A stretch of 64,000 nt of DNA from Cardinalis cardinalis. Lineage: Eukaryota > Chordata > Aves > Passeriformes > Cardinalidae. A program made the translations under genes and the position numbers. Shown here piece after piece: positions 48,201 through 60,936 of the stretch (its first letter is position 1; each line of letters starts with the position of its first letter). The DNA lies in assembly GCA_014549065.1 (NCBI GenBank), contig JACDOX010000016.1, positions 6,931,757 through 6,995,756 of the forward strand. Reading direction: 5' to 3'. The notes below the pieces were generated by a model that worked only from the letters and a program-made list of their open reading frames with translations, was not told where the DNA came from and did no database searches.

Positions 48201-51200
48201 CCTTGTGTGTATCTGTTGAGGGGCACGTAAAAAATCAGTGTTCAAATCCTTTTCAGCTCAGGGGTTTGTCATTATTCCTGTCCTGTACATCACCTGATGG
48301 CCTCCCACCAGTAAAGTTCCAGTGGCAAGGAATTACACGGCTTAACCAGCAGGGGTGAAAAACAGTGCACAACTGGGCCAGACAAGCCTCGAGGTGCCTG
48401 CAGGTTCCCAGTCTGGCTNTGCCCTCCCCAGCATTGTGGGCGCCAGTCTGTGGCTCCCTGAGGATGAAACAAACTGTCCCTTGCCTTTCTGGCANCACAT
48501 CCTGACCATGGTGCCTTTTTCCAGAAGGCTTTTCACAGGAAATCAAGTAGGGGAAGTTGATTGCTTTACTGCTGTGGGTGTACTAGAGATCTAGCTGATG
48601 TGCATTTGTGCCCCCTCTTGATTAAGTATTAATAGTTGTAGAATGTTCTGGAGAGGCCTGGAAGAAACATGAAGTTTCTCCTGATGTAGGAGCTGTCAGT
48701 GATTGTTTCCTGGTCAGAGCAGTTCAGTGTTAGCCCTTCTGAGGGTGGAATGAACCTCTGCTTGTCTTTCCTTTCAGCCATTTACTGTCTCCTGGGAAGG
48801 AACTGCTGTCTTGGGTTGCAGACATTCTGGGTTGNGTCAGTCACTGCACAGACAAATCAATTCTTACATCCTCTATTACAGTCAGAATTACCAGGTTGAT
48901 GGGGACTAAGCAGGCCAGAATTTGACCAAGGCAATTTTACAGGTCTGGAAAACTTGTATCCAATTACTGATATTATTAGAAACATAAGACAGATATTACT
49001 CTTGCTCTGTGTGTGTCACATGTGAGAGCAGGGGGCTGAGGAATACAGGGGGAAGAGCCCATCTNTGTGAGTTCTTGCTGGCAGTTTTGCTTTGTTTGCA
49101 GTTTGACTGCATGAGCCNCACTCTGAAAGCAAAAACATCATCTCTGAAATCTTTTGCTAGTACCAGCTGTCATGAGCTTGTCCAAATTTTTNGATAACCT
49201 GTGGAATTCACTTCCTGTTCCTGACAGCAATCCAGGGTCACTGATCTTCCATGTAGTTGGCTTCCTGAAGCCCTTTCAATTGTCCAGAATTTGGTGCACT
49301 TTAAAAGCTTTGCCTAACAAATGTCACTTCACAAAACTCAGCAGAAAGGATTGGTGCAAGGAGCTGGGAACTCAAAATGCTGAAGCTTTGCACTTGACTT
49401 CCTTGCAGCTTGGCAGAATGCAGTATAGCTCCAGGAGCAAGGGAGGTGGGGAGAAATCTCACTCCCCCAGTGCAGCAAAGTATGATGGCAATGTCTGGGG
49501 GGTTTGCTTGGCTGCCTGAGTTTTGGAAATGAGAAGAATGTGAGATCTTTAGAGACTAGATAGGTACTGGGAGGGTTTCAGTTCCAATTTTGCTGAGCTT
49601 GCACTGGGCAAGTCTCTTTTTGCCTTCTGCAGAGATCATCTTTACTAAGTGACTGTTTCTGATTTCTGAGTTTTTGAAAAGCAAATCCCTCTTGTTCTTA
49701 GTCAGCCTTTTTGTAATGTGGAGTGCATATCTCAGCTTGAAGAGTGTGACCTTGAGTGACACTGGGCACTGTGGTTGGGGACATGTTCAGCCTTTCCTCA
49801 CCAGGGCAGAAGCAAGCAGGGAGGAAGGAGCTGTTACTCCAGGAGNGAAGGATGGACTTCCATCTCATGATCTGATGGAGCAAGGTGTCTTGTGCTCCAG
49901 CATGAGCTGAAGGAGTGGTGGGGGGATAAAATCAAGAAGGCTCCAAGACCTCTTACTGCTTGTGTGCTTGTGCAGATGTTCTCCTCAGGCACGGCAAGCC
50001 CTGGGACAGCAGCGCAGTCCGAGCCGCAGCCCTCTGTTCCAGCTGGCACTCTGATGCCAGTCTTGCACTGGCTCTTCTCACCTGAGACTCTGTGGCTGGG
50101 AGGATCAGCCAGGTAGAGGATATAGAGTGGTAGCACTAACAAGGTTTTCAAAAAAGGACCCACCCTGCTACCCCTTGTCTTGGACTAGTGGCCAGTGACT
50201 AGACTCCCTGAGATTAGCATGTGCATAATGAGTGTCTTGCTCAGTGGCTGTGCTCATCTCTGTGTGCTGGTGCTCAGCCAGGTGGGAGNGGGACTAATGT
50301 GGATCTCATCCAATGTGTTCCAGGCCCATTTGCCATTTGCAGTGATCGGGAGCACGGAGGAGCTGAAAATAGGAAACAAAATGATGAAAGCTCGTCAGTA
50401 CCCTTGGGGCACAGTGCAGGGTGAGTTGAGCCCTGGGATTTTCATGGCATGAATGGTGACACTTGTNCAAGGAGGCAGTGGGCTCTCATAAAAAGAGCAA
50501 AGGCCTTCTGGATGTGATTATCCATGGGGATTTATCCTGTNTTAAATCCTTGTGCCAGGCCTACAGTGCCAGTTTTCACTGGTTGGAAGGGCTGTTAAAC
50601 CTGTTGGAGGAGTAGACAATTGAGGAATGTGGGAAGAGATCTTAGTTTCTGTCCCCATTTTCCTCCTTCCCGTGCATTCCTGCAGTGGAGAACGAAGCTC
50701 ACTGTGATTTCGTGAAGCTGCGGGAGATGCTGATCCGCGTCAACATGGAGGACCTTCGTGAGCAGACCCACACTCGCCACTACGAGCTCTACAGGCGATG
50801 CAAACTGGAAGAGATGGGTTTCAAGGACACTGATCCAGACAGCAAACCCTTCAGGTGAGATCCCTGGAGGAGACAGGAGGGCTCAAGAAAGGCATTGAGG
50901 ATGCACTGTGTGCCTCTGTGTGTGTGTGTGTCCTTGGGGGAGCACGGAAAAAGCCAATGCAGCAAGAAAAACTGCCAGGTCAGATAAATCCAGACTTCAG
51001 CAAGGCTCTGATTGGGAGAAGGTGAAAATACAGGGAGGATGTGCAGGACTGATTGTGAATCTGCAAGTATGGGAGTAGAAATGTCTGTGCTGCAGAAAGA
51101 CAGTGATGCCTATTTTGAGCTTGCCTAGAAACAGAGGCCAGACAAAGTTGAAAGGATNAAAGTGGATATATTTAATGAAGGGCCGCCAGGTACATTAAGT

Positions 51201-54200
51201 GCAGATGAAGCCTCCCCAAGGGGCTGCNCCCAAAATGGACAATGGTCATGAGTTTTTCAGACAGATGTAAGTTTGGTCTATTTACATATCAGGCATTAAT
51301 CCTCCAATTACAGCTTCAGGTAATGAAGTCATAAACCCCCAGTTTGCTCCCCCCAATTCACTTTTGCTTATACATTTTGAGGCTNGAGGCTGTAGGTTGT
51401 CCTTGGGTCTCAGGCCCAGAGGGATTGTTTTGTCTGACCAAAAGGTGAAGACAGTTAACTGACACTTTATATGGAGTTTAGAATTATGCGCTAATGCAGT
51501 ACAGGATTTAAAAATATAAAGGCTGAAACCTTAAGGCATCAAAGGCAGTGTTCCTCTGAGCTAGTGTTTGTTGCCAGCTGGTCTCTTTGAATTGCCCAAT
51601 ATTCAACATACAGAGAAGTGCCAAAAGTCATTGGATAAAGAAGACCTTGGGCACATGTGGGTAGTGAGTAGCAAATGTGTTGTGTGCAAAGCAATAGTCA
51701 TGGTGAGGGCCTGATTTCAGAGGGTCAGGGAAAGAAAGCAGTTTGTCCCAGGTCTTATCACTGGACTTTCCTTCTTTTTCAGCTTACAAGAAACTTATGA
51801 AGCCAAAAGAAACGAATTTCTGGGAGAACTGCAGAAAAAGGAAGAGGCAATGAGACAGATGTTTGTCCAGAGGGTCAAGGAAAAAGAAGCTGAGTTGAAG
51901 GAGGCTGAAAAAGAGGTAAAGACTGCAGTACTTGTGTCTCCATCTCTGTGAGTGTTAGATTCACTCCCATGTAGGCAGTTGTTGCCAAAGCACTTTTTTA
52001 CCAAGGAGTCTAAAGTTTAACTTGGATGGGGATGTTAAGGTGTTCAGTCTGTAGGACAAAACTGAATCACAGTGCTTGTTCTGTACAACTTACTGCACCA
52101 GGAAAGGGCCAGAGTCTAGAATCAAGACTGGTGGAGAGGTGCACTGTGGTAAAAGTCAAGGAGAGAAGCAGCCCTTGAGATGAACTTGTTTTACAAAAAA
52201 TGCACCCATACAACTTTCATAGCATTGTGAAAAATCCATTAATTTACTGACTTTTAAAGAGGAATAAGGCAGAGACCCCTGAAGATGGATTAGGGGTTCT
52301 TTTTACACTTATGCTCTCCCAGTCCTCTGTTCTCAGTCTGCACAATGATGNATTACTNNAACACTGCCTGTAGGTTGTTGTGGAAGGAGGCTGTTCCCTG
52401 CCCTTTGTCTGTAGTGCCACATCCTGCTCACCTNTNTCCTTTCCTTTCAGCTGCATGAAAAGTTTGATCGCCTGAAGAAATTGCATCAGGATGAAAAGAA
52501 GAAGCTGGAGGATAAGAAGAAGTCTCTGGATGATGAAGTAAATGCATTTAAACAAAGGAAGACAGCAGCTGAATTGCTTCAGTCACAGGCTCAGCAGGCT
52601 GGAGGATCACAAACTCTTAAAAGGGATAAGGAAAGGAAAAAGTAAGTTGCTAACCCAGAGGTATTTGCTTTTTGGTAATGGTTCTCCTTTACTNTTTTTC
52701 TGGGTGTTCATATCTCCCTCCAACATAGCCAGTCCTTATCAAGGGAAGGTTTGCAGCCAGATTTAAACCCCAGTAANGCTGAGCAGTATCTGGAAGCATG
52801 TAACATCTGCTGTCATACTGAAGAGCAGGGAGCAGTACTAACCTCCCTCTTTGCTTTCTGACAGCATGGGAGAGGATGAACTTGTTTTTATTCCCCAAGA
52901 TTCCCTGCTCCTCCCTTGGTCTCTCAGTGCTTGTAAAGAAGTGGAACCATACTAGCTGCCANGGCTAGGGTGTGGGTAGCAGGGATGTCCCCTTACCCTC
53001 AGAGAGGAGTGTGTTTTAGCTCAGGTTCTTACTTGTTTAGCTTGAGAAAATTGTGGAAATTATTCAGGCAGATTAACAGTCTTGAATTCTGGAATCTGCA
53101 GAATGTAAGACTGCAAAATGANGGGACAGGTTAGCACTGGTACTCTTCTGCTGTCCTAAATCAGCTTTTTGCCCTCCCCAGCAGCGGTGGGAGACACTGC
53201 ATAGCTGTAGCAGGAGATCCCAGTGCCAAGGACTGGTGTGACAGGATCCAGCCCCTCATCAGGGCCTGGGACCTGGGCAGTCTGCAGTGCCTGTGCTAGG
53301 CTCCTGCAGCTCTGCAATTGCTCAAGAGCAGCCAGCAGTACAGTGAAACAGATCTCCCAGCACTGAGCAGTTTCCTTCCTTCTCACTGTGGCACATTTCC
53401 CAAAAGGAGCACTGTGCCACCTGTGCAGCTGTGCAGACAGACAAACAGGGGTCTGGTTTTGTACCACTGCCATAATCCCCCCTATACACAGCCCTGGGCA
53501 GTCCTTGCCTGCTCTGTGCAGTCCTCAGTGCATGAAGAAGTGCTGTTAAATTGGACAGTATGGGGCATGCCCAAAGTGCTGACAGCATGGTTTGTCAGGG
53601 AAAAAACCTGTGACTGTTAAGCTTGGGATCAAATGAGACAGAGGATGAAAGACCCAATTCCAAGAATGAGATCCTGGTTTAGTCTTTTAGTTTAAAGCTG
53701 AAGCTGCTTCAACATGAATGTTCTTTTGTGATGAGCAATTAGTGCTGCACTTTTCTCACTTGCCCGTTCCTTTTTCCACTGCCTGTTTTCATTTGTTCAT
53801 TTGAATCACCTTCAGGGGCTTTTAATATCTTTTCATGCTGAGGAGTCTGAGACTGACTGGGGACAGACTTCTCTCTCCAGGCTGGACTGTGTGAGGAATA
53901 CCCAGCTGAGTTCTTTCCTGCTTAGAGCCCTTACGCATCTGCTCACTCAGGACTGCAGATTTCAGCCTTGAGATCAGTCAGGGTCAGGAATGCAGAAAAA
54001 GGAGGCAACAGCCTTATAGAATCAGCAATTAGTTGCTGTGTCCCAAGTCAAATTCTTGGTCCTTGAAGTGGTTCTCATCTCAGAACATCTCCTTGACACC
54101 AAGCACGTTGATATGGAAAAGCTTTAGTACTGTCCTTATCAGTTAAGGGCACAGAAAACTCCATGACAGAGATAGGTCAGTGCTTCAGTAAGGCTTGGGA

Positions 54201-57200
54201 AGATAATAGGAAGCTTCTTTGGCCTCGGGGAAAATTGCTGTGCTAGAAATGGTGCTGCTTTCTTTGCTCTGTAACTGCTCCAAGTGTCCTTCATAGTGGA
54301 TTTCAGTACTTAGATCATATTTTTTTCTTAACAATCCATGAATTTTGCAAGCTGGAGCTTAATTGTAGCTTGTTTACTACTGGCTGGCAGCACAATAACC
54401 TTTTTCTTTCACAGGTGACTTATTTAAACCCAAGCTCTGTAATTTGCACTAATCATGACTCAGTTTATTTTTTGTTGTTGTTGTTACATCATTATCATCA
54501 TTATCAGGCCTCACATGTGTGCTGTTTTACAGTTAGCTGCTGTTTGGCTGCATGGTGCATGAGGCACATTGTCCTGGTAAGCGTCATTAACTCATAGAGC
54601 CTCACAGTGGGATCACTTTTTCCTAAAAAAGCAGACCCTGTGCAAGTCCTGAAGCTTATAAATGTTATCTCTGTCTTCCCCTGCTTTCACCCCACTATAT
54701 GTGCTCTACCAGTCACTCTCTACATGTGCAGGTGTAGAAACAGTATGTAATTATCTTTAAAGATTCTGCAAAGTTTAATTTAGAGACTCAGGATATGGAA
54801 CATAGACAATTAAGGATTATGTCTTCTTCCTTTTAAATCTTCCCAGCACTTCATTGGCTCTGTTCTCTTTATTCCATCTCCCTTAAAATTAAATTATATT
54901 CTTTAATCACACAGGCCACGTTGACACTATGGCAACAATTGCTATGGAGATGTGGTGCTGATGATACAGCCCAGCTAGCAATGNAATGTCTCTGTCTTTC
55001 CTTGCTCCTCCTTCCCTCCCACTCCTCCAAGCTGTAATGTTAACTTGTGGTTAGATGCAAGGTAGATGCAAGACTAGTTTCTGTCATCCTCATTAGGATT
55101 ATTAGTTAAACTGCTAATGACAGTGGTCTACTTATAGCTTGGTTGAGTGGGTTTAATTGAGCATTTTTAATTTGCTGATGATTCTCTGGTGAGAGGAAGA
55201 GGAAACCTCCCACAGGAATGTCTTGCTTCTTGACAGAGCAGCAATACTCATTATCCAAGACAGTGCCCCAGGGGCTGAGGGGCACAGGCCTCTCAGAGAA
55301 GGGACCCTGTTGGAAATAAACTATAAAACACCCTAAAAATTCATCCTTGAGTGCACCTTGCCCTGCAGACAAAGCTAAGACTTACATTCTCTCCTGGATA
55401 GTCCAAACTAAATTACAGTCTACCCTTCAACTGGGTGAAGCTGATTCCAGGATTCCTTCCCTCTTAACTCCAAGGGAAATGGCAAAGCAAGTAAACATTA
55501 TGCTGCCAGTGAGAGGCATTTGAATGTAATTTAAATAGGACTTTCCACTTAACAGAAGAGCCTCAGAAGGGTCTTGCACTGCCTCGAACTGGCGCTTGCA
55601 GTCAGCTTGAGCTGCCCAGTTCAGTGAATGTCTCTGCTGCCAACGGTAACTGTAGAACAATGGAAAGAACAATTCTCTGCTTATCAGGCTCTGAATGTGG
55701 AAAAATAAGCTCAAAGAATAACAGTGTTCATTCTGGTGCTGAGTACGAAGGCACAGCTAAAGTGCAGCTAGAGTGAACATTACTGATTTTTGTTGGTTTT
55801 GGATTGCTTTTGGCAGTCCTCATAACTGTACACTGTTGTGTGCTGGGCTTTGAATCAAATGAAGTTCTTTGTTCCCACTACACAAATGCAGACAGTGCCT
55901 TTTTCAATGGGCATTTGTCATTGCTAAATTAAATATGTATATGTGGTACTTTTCCAGGATTTAGAAAAACACTCTCCATATTGATCCATAAAGTGTTGCA
56001 GGGCTTCACTGTTTTGCAAGGATACAAACAAGTCACAGTTGATGAATCCTGTAGCTTGCAAAACTGTGAAAGGATTGTTTTAGAAAATAAATTTGGTTCA
56101 TCCCACTGCTGAGAATGTGTGTGTCTGCATAAAGCATGTTTTGTAGTCACATTAAACCTTATTAACACTTAGCAACATTTTCTTTTGTGTGTGTGCGTGC
56201 GCATTAGAAAAACTTGTATTTTTATTTTGTTTTTTTGTCATTAATCCATAAAACCATTAACCTGCCTTTTTCTTTCATTTTCAGTTCGGGTTTCCTGTAG
56301 AACCTTTCCCTTGGCCCAGAGGCGAATGCCCCACCCTCGGCTGTGCCTGTTTGCTCACCTTTCCCACTGCCCCTCCCGCGCTCACCAAGGGCTCAAACCA
56401 GAGCTCTTGGCTGCTGGGCTGTTCCTGTGAGGGACCCTCCTGGCCAGGGGGCTGTGCCAGGTCCCTCCTGCCCCTGGGCAGCAGCAGGATGCCCAACACT
56501 CCTGGCCGAGGGTCCCTGTCCCATTGCTCAGCTTTTCCCTGCTCCTGCTGTCAGAGCTGCTCGAGGGGGGGCATTCAGCTCCTGCTGGGGTGGGATGTGC
56601 TCTCTCCAGACACTGGCTGCCCTCTTCCCATGGAAATTTGCTGTTCCTAAGCCCTCATTACCCCCTGTGCTGCCATCTGTGACTCAAATAACTTTCAAGG
56701 ACTTTTTGTAAAACTTGACATCCTCACAGGCATGGGCCTGAGTCCAAACCTCTAGTTCCCAGGCTTGAGGAAATCTCAAATTTGGATCCATGGTTTGCAA
56801 CTAAGTGTTCTCTGAATGCTGCAGGGGTCATGAAGGATCTTTTGCCTGGTCTCCCTCTCAGTGTGCTGACCTGGATGCACATCCTGGATCCAATCTCAGG
56901 GAAAGCTGGTCACCTTGCTGTACATATCAGTGTTTCTGAAGAAAGACCATGCTGTTTCATTGACTTTCTTCACAGTGATTCCAACAATTTCTGGTTTTAA
57001 TGCAAAAAAAANCCTTTATTTTTTTTTTATCTGACATCTCTTTAGAACTGTACAGATGTTGACAGGTTTCTTATATTTTCTATTCAGCAAAAGCCTTGTT
57101 TTTATTGCAAGATTTGCACTAAAAAGGAGGGGGTTTTGCTCTCTGGGCCAGGAGCTCACTCTGGCCAAGTGCAGCTGTGGTTTGCCTGCAAGTGTCTGCT

Positions 57201-57335
57201 CTCTGTATTTCTGGCTGAGTTTTGTTTTTAAATAAAGAGTTCATCGGACAGTGAATTCTGGTTAACATTTACTTCTTTTGTTTTTTGTTTTTTTTGCCCT
57301 TCTTTTTCAGTAACCCATGGCTCTGTACTGAGTAA
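39276..57335 (+). CDS. SEPT6: SEPT6 (SEPTIN6): septin GTPase, exons 2 onward; first exon missing in gap
   Basis: SEPT6 is a filament-forming septin that sits between SEPT2 and SEPT7 group members in hetero-oligomers. Exons: 39276-39390, 46052-46247, 47384-47570, 47800-47961, 50324-50420, 50686-50854, 51783-51915, 52451-52641, then a terminal exon (57311-57335 shown here). Phases agree throughout. The first readable exon starts GEGCRTVPLSGHVGFDSLPD. G1 is GETGLGKST, the G3 position reads STVGFGDQ as in SEPT6-group septins, and G4 is AKSD. The septin unique element is in exon 7 of this list (NEAHCDFVKLREMLIRVNME), and a Lys/Glu coiled coil fills exons 8-9. Exon 9 ends in AA of a split codon. 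With the 57311 exon the protein ends KNNPWLCTE; other endings are listed separately. Expected length is about 430-436 including a missing N-terminus of about ten residues. Confidence 0.95.
39391..46051 (+). other. SEPT6: SEPT6 second intron (6.7 kb)
   Basis: This lies between the SEPT6 exons at 39276-39390 and 46052-46247. A CR1 3' end was recognised at 44715-44780. No nested gene was seen; open frames on both strands have no recognisable protein content. Confidence 0.6.
44715..44780 (+). mobile_element. CR1 LINE 3'-terminal fragment
   Basis: The text 'cttccttccaacccaaacca' followed by 'ttctatgattttataattctgtg'-type octamer repeats is the characteristic avian CR1 3' end, in sense orientation here. 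The upstream limit is uncertain and may extend to about 44640. Confidence 0.8.
51140..51540 (-). mobile_element. Probable avian LTR retrotransposon fragment in a SEPT6 intron
   Basis: The block from 'tggatatatttaatgaaggg' through 'gcattaatcctccaattaca' and 'ccttgggtctcaggcccaga' to 'aaaatataaaggctgaaacc' looks like an avian ERV LTR seen on the complement, from remembered resemblance only. No viral gene is present. Boundaries are approximate. Confidence 0.4.
52642..56284 (+). other. SEPT6: SEPT6 intron before the alternative terminal exons
   Basis: No conserved coding exon was recognised. If the donor at 52642 is not used, the frame ends at once (AAG TAA). Confidence 0.55.
56285..57236 (+). 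other. SEPT6: Candidate alternative SEPT6 terminal exon A (ends NSGFL) with its own polyA signal
   Basis: An acceptor TTTTCAG is followed by five residues' worth of frame, joining the split AA codon to read KNSGFL, stop at 56298-56300. An AATAAA at 57231-57236 closes a ~950-base 3' UTR. So it has the parts of a full terminal exon, but no transcript evidence is available. Confidence 0.5.
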
Positions 57336-57400
57336 TTACCCCTGAATACAAGGCCTGGAATGGACCTTCATTTACTTGTTAAATCGGAGGGTCTAATAAA
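57311..57400 (+). other. SEPT6: SEPT6 terminal exon B (ends NNPWLCTE), with nearby polyA signals
   Basis: A strong polypyrimidine tract and CAG acceptor precede 57311. Joined to exon 9 the frame reads NNPWLCTE and stops at 57333-57335. AATAAA is at 57395-57400 and ATTAAA at 57506-57511. The PWLCTE ending matches my recollection of a mammalian SEPT6 isoform. Confidence 0.7.
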
Positions 57401-58719
57401 ACATGACAGCATTTCAGCTGTGACCTTTTCAGGGTGTTATCCTTGCTCTCTCCTATGTCCTCGTTGTGATTCTGTCTTTACTATGTACTGGCGGTTATTG
57501 CTTTTATTAAACAATGTAAAATTAGTCATAACAAGGTTCTGGATGCTACAACTTTAAATCCTGCCATTTTCCCCCCCTACAATTAATGGATTCCCCTTTT
57601 TCCTGGTCTCGTTCCACCCAGCTAAATAAGGGATATGGAAATAAGTTCTGTGAGTTATTTTTGCTGGCAAAATAACAGTGCAGTTTAGATATATTTATTG
57701 ATGACATTAAAATGACAATACCATCTTAGTTTACTTATCACATAGTTCAGAGATAAAACACTCATTTCTCATTCTATTTGATACCATATTCATGATATCA
57801 TGTCTTTTTTAATTTGCTTTTTTTTTTCTTTTGCTAATTCATGCTATCTGAAGACTNGCATGTAAATCCTGGTTCCCATTTCAGACTTGTTTGTTGTGGC
57901 CCCATCCTTCAGAGCTCTGTGTGTGCTGAACCCACCTGTCCTGCCCCTGCTGAAAGATCAGATGTGTGCTGCCAGCCAGCCTCCAGCACCCCCCAGATCT
58001 TTCAGAAGATGAGCACACTCAGGCCTAGCCCTGGTGGTGANGCTGTTCAGTGCCAGCTGCTGCTGAGGTTTTACCTGCTGGGGTTTTACTGAGCAGAGCT
58101 CTGTGGTGCCAGGAGCAGTCTCAGCTCAGGCTCAGCCTGGTCCTGCTCACAGCAGCAGCCCCAGGTCAAACCATGGCTCCCCCTTCCCAGCAGTCAGGGC
58201 AGCCCCAACTCTTGGTTGCAATTATTTTCTCAGGTATTCTGTTTCACCATAAATACAATTTCATTTCCCATAGAACTCTTTGATTTCTTTGTGATTTGTT
58301 TGGGATTTTTTTAGCAAGTTGAAATAATTTGAATATTTTCTTNTTCCTCTGCTTTTGAATGTTTCCCTGCTCTCAAAACCAGTCAATATTAATCTGTCAA
58401 TGATTTCTAATTATCTGCTAAAAGGACAAATGAACGTGACATTTTTTTACCATACTGCAGGTCACTGTCTGTTCTTCNTGACCATTTGCCTTATTAGAAT
58501 GTTATTTAAAGTTATGTGAAATCTTTTGAAAGACTTTAAAGAAAGAAAAGTTTTTACTTGCGTAATTTTGCTGAAGTACTTGAGATACCACAAGGAGGTT
58601 CCATCTCTCCTCTCTCAGCTGTTTCCATGTTGCATCTCTTTTTCTTGCTTTTTGAATGTCTTTCTCTTTTTTGCTAATCTTCTGTTTTTTCTCTTTTTTC
58701 CCCTTTTCTCTCTCTGTAG

Positions 58720-59213
58720 CTTTTTTTAATCTGTCTTCGCCAGCTGCACTGTGTCTGAGGGAGAAGACTGCCACTTCTAGAAGAGTCTAAGGGTCTTATG
58801 TCTGGGGAGGGGGGAACAAATCTTCAGTGTTAGTGTCTTGGAAAGAAGCTCTTTTACTGACTTGCATGATATTTAAAATTGAAGTGTCTTGTAATTTGTG
58901 TGACAAGACAGGGNGATGCGGGGGGAACCGATGACCTGGAACTTTGAAGAGCGGCAGAAATGTGGCGTTGGGACTAATGATGTAGCGAATACATTTTCAA
59001 ACGTTGTTATGGGCATATGTTTTTTCTAATGTTGTCTTTAATAATATAAATGTCACGGGCTTCCCTGAGGTGTGAAGCCTAAGGAATATTTTCAATATGC
59101 TGGTGGTTTGATTGGTTTTGGAAACCTTGCATTCAGAGTCAAAGCAAATACAAACACGGTGCAACTTGCTCTGTTGGCAGCCACGAAATATTTAATTTTA
59201 TCAAAGAAATAAA
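58720..59213 (+). other. SEPT6: Candidate SEPT6 terminal exon C (ends NFF) with polyA signal
   Basis: A very long pyrimidine tract ends in CTGTAG at 58719. Joined to exon 9, the frame reads KNFF and stops at 58727-58729. AATAAA occurs at 59208-59213, and another at 59515-59520. The coding part is only a few bases, so chance is a real alternative. Confidence 0.4.
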
Positions 59214-59539
59214 GTAAGAACTGTGTGTTCTCACTGGTGTCCTGCTGTGTCTCACCATCCTGTTAACAAAGCCCCATGGCTGGTGGACGTGAGTCAAGTG
59301 GTGCTTTCTCCTTCCTTACCCCACCTGCTCTTGTTTCAGTTAGGGGCAGCCGGCGGTGCGGGGCGGGTGCCGGGCCCCGCCGCTCCCCGAGCCCCGGCCC
59401 GGCCGCCCTTGCTCTGCGCACGGAGAGCGACGGCACCGCGCTCGGCACCACACGGCAACGCTGAGCAGCCTGCACTGTTCCGCTGTCACCTTTCTAACTT
59501 TCATGTACATTTGAAATAAAAAACACGAAAGCCAGCGCG

Positions 59540-59630
59540 GCTGCTGTGGTGTTTGTGTGTGTGTGTCCATGTGTGTGCGTGACTGTGTGTGTGTGTGTGT
59601 GTCTGTGTGTTTGTGCGCGTGTGTTTTTGA
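59540..59630 (+). repeat. TG-rich microsatellite
   Basis: Interrupted (TG)n with TC/GC variants, located between the SEPT6 3' end and the NKRF promoter. Confidence 0.85.
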
Positions 59631-60186
59631 TTGTGCATTGCAGTGGGGAGTGGTCTCTCTGCCCTGGAGTGTTGCCAGTCTCAGAAGTGATGTGATTTTA
59701 GCTGTGACAGGTGTGTCCCAAGGGTAGTTGTANACCTCAATTTCCCCCTATTTTAGCTTTTCCTCTCATTTTCTGTGCGTTTCACTTACTTGGCCCTTTG
59801 GTATTTAGTTTAAAATTTGGGCTTTTACTTGGCTTTCCACATAAGTGCATTGCAGGGTTGCAACAGGTGAGGCAGCAAATAGATAGGCTGTAAAATGGGG
59901 GCTGAGCTTTGGGGAGCAGTTGTACAATCTGAGATAATGCAGTTACACACATACACGTGATCGATCTGTCCTCTTCCTCCTCCTCTCTCCGGCTGCTCTA
60001 AGCAGCCNGCACTTTAACAACTCATCCCATTTGTGTCTCTGGCTGCTCTGGGATGTGCAGGCACAGCCTGGGCAGGGCTGCACTGCTGAGGATGTGGGGA
60101 CAGTCCCGAGCTGGGGCTGCTCAATGAGCAGGGGCTGCTGAACGAGCAGGGTTTGCAGGGGGAGGAACAGAGGAAGCGATGGCGGG

Positions 60187-60340
60187 AGTGTGTGTGTGTG
60201 TGTGTGTGTGTGCGTGTGTGTGTGTGTGAGTGAGTGAGTGAGGGGGAGTGTGAGCGGGTGTGCAAAGGTGTGAACAGGTGTGCAGGGGTGTGAGTGTGCG
60301 TGTGTGTGTGTCTGTGTGTCTGTGTGTGTGTGTGTGCCGC
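60187..60340 (+). repeat. Long (TG)n / GTGTG(A/C) microsatellite upstream of NKRF
   Basis: Two pure TG tracts (about 60187-60230 and 60294-60336) are separated by GTGAGTGAGTGAGG- and GGTGTG-type units. It borders the NKRF CpG island. Alternating purine-pyrimidine DNA of this kind can adopt Z-DNA. Histidine/threonine-rich open frames over it on the minus strand are artefacts. Confidence 0.9.
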
Positions 60341-60936
60341 TCGCTGGGCCCGGCGCTCCGCACAGCCCCGGCGGTCACGGGGAGCCCNGTGGAGATGGCG
60401 GATCCCGGCCCCGGGCAGCGCAGCGCCGCCCCTGGGGCAGCCGCGGCTGTTCGGCAAGGCCCGGGGCAGATCCCGGGGAGGGCGGGACCGGGGGCACCGT
60501 GAGGCCCGGGGCCGCCCGGGGGCCGTTCCGGCCGCGCCCCCGCTCCCGGCAGCGACCGCCAGGGGGCGCTGAGGCCGCCGCGCTGGCCCCGCCATGGCGG
60601 CTCTTTCTCGCGGCGTCTCGCGCGATCTTGACGCGCGGCCACGTGACGCGGCGCCGGCCGGGCCGCGCCGTTCGGCCCCGCGCGAGTGACGGGAGCGGAA
60701 CCGGGAGCGGAACCGGGAGCGGAACCGGGACGGCACCTGCGGGGCGGGGCCGCCAGCGAACGGGGCCGGGCCGGGGCAAGTGACGGCGGAGCTGAGGCTG
60801 GGCCGGGCCGGCGCTTCCCGGCGGCCCGCAGCGAGCCGCGGCCTGGTCCGCACGTGGGGCCTGGTCCCGCCGTTCGCGCCCGGGCCCGGCGGGCGCGCGC
60901 CCCTGGCGGGGTTGGGCCCCGCGGCCTTTGCCCGCC
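60341..60936 (+). promoter_or_regulatory. NKRF: NKRF CpG-island promoter
   Basis: GC-rich sequence leads to the NKRF start. It contains a GCCACGTGAC E-box (CACGTG at 60640-60645) and about three tandem 12-bp GGAGCGGAACCG units at 60691-60730. The transcription start is not determinable by eye. Confidence 0.6.

Noticed and set aside
59251..59520. GC-rich patch with a 98-codon frame at the SEPT6 3' end
   Set aside because: No homology recognised; likely a small CpG block in or after the SEPT6 3' UTR with a chance frame.
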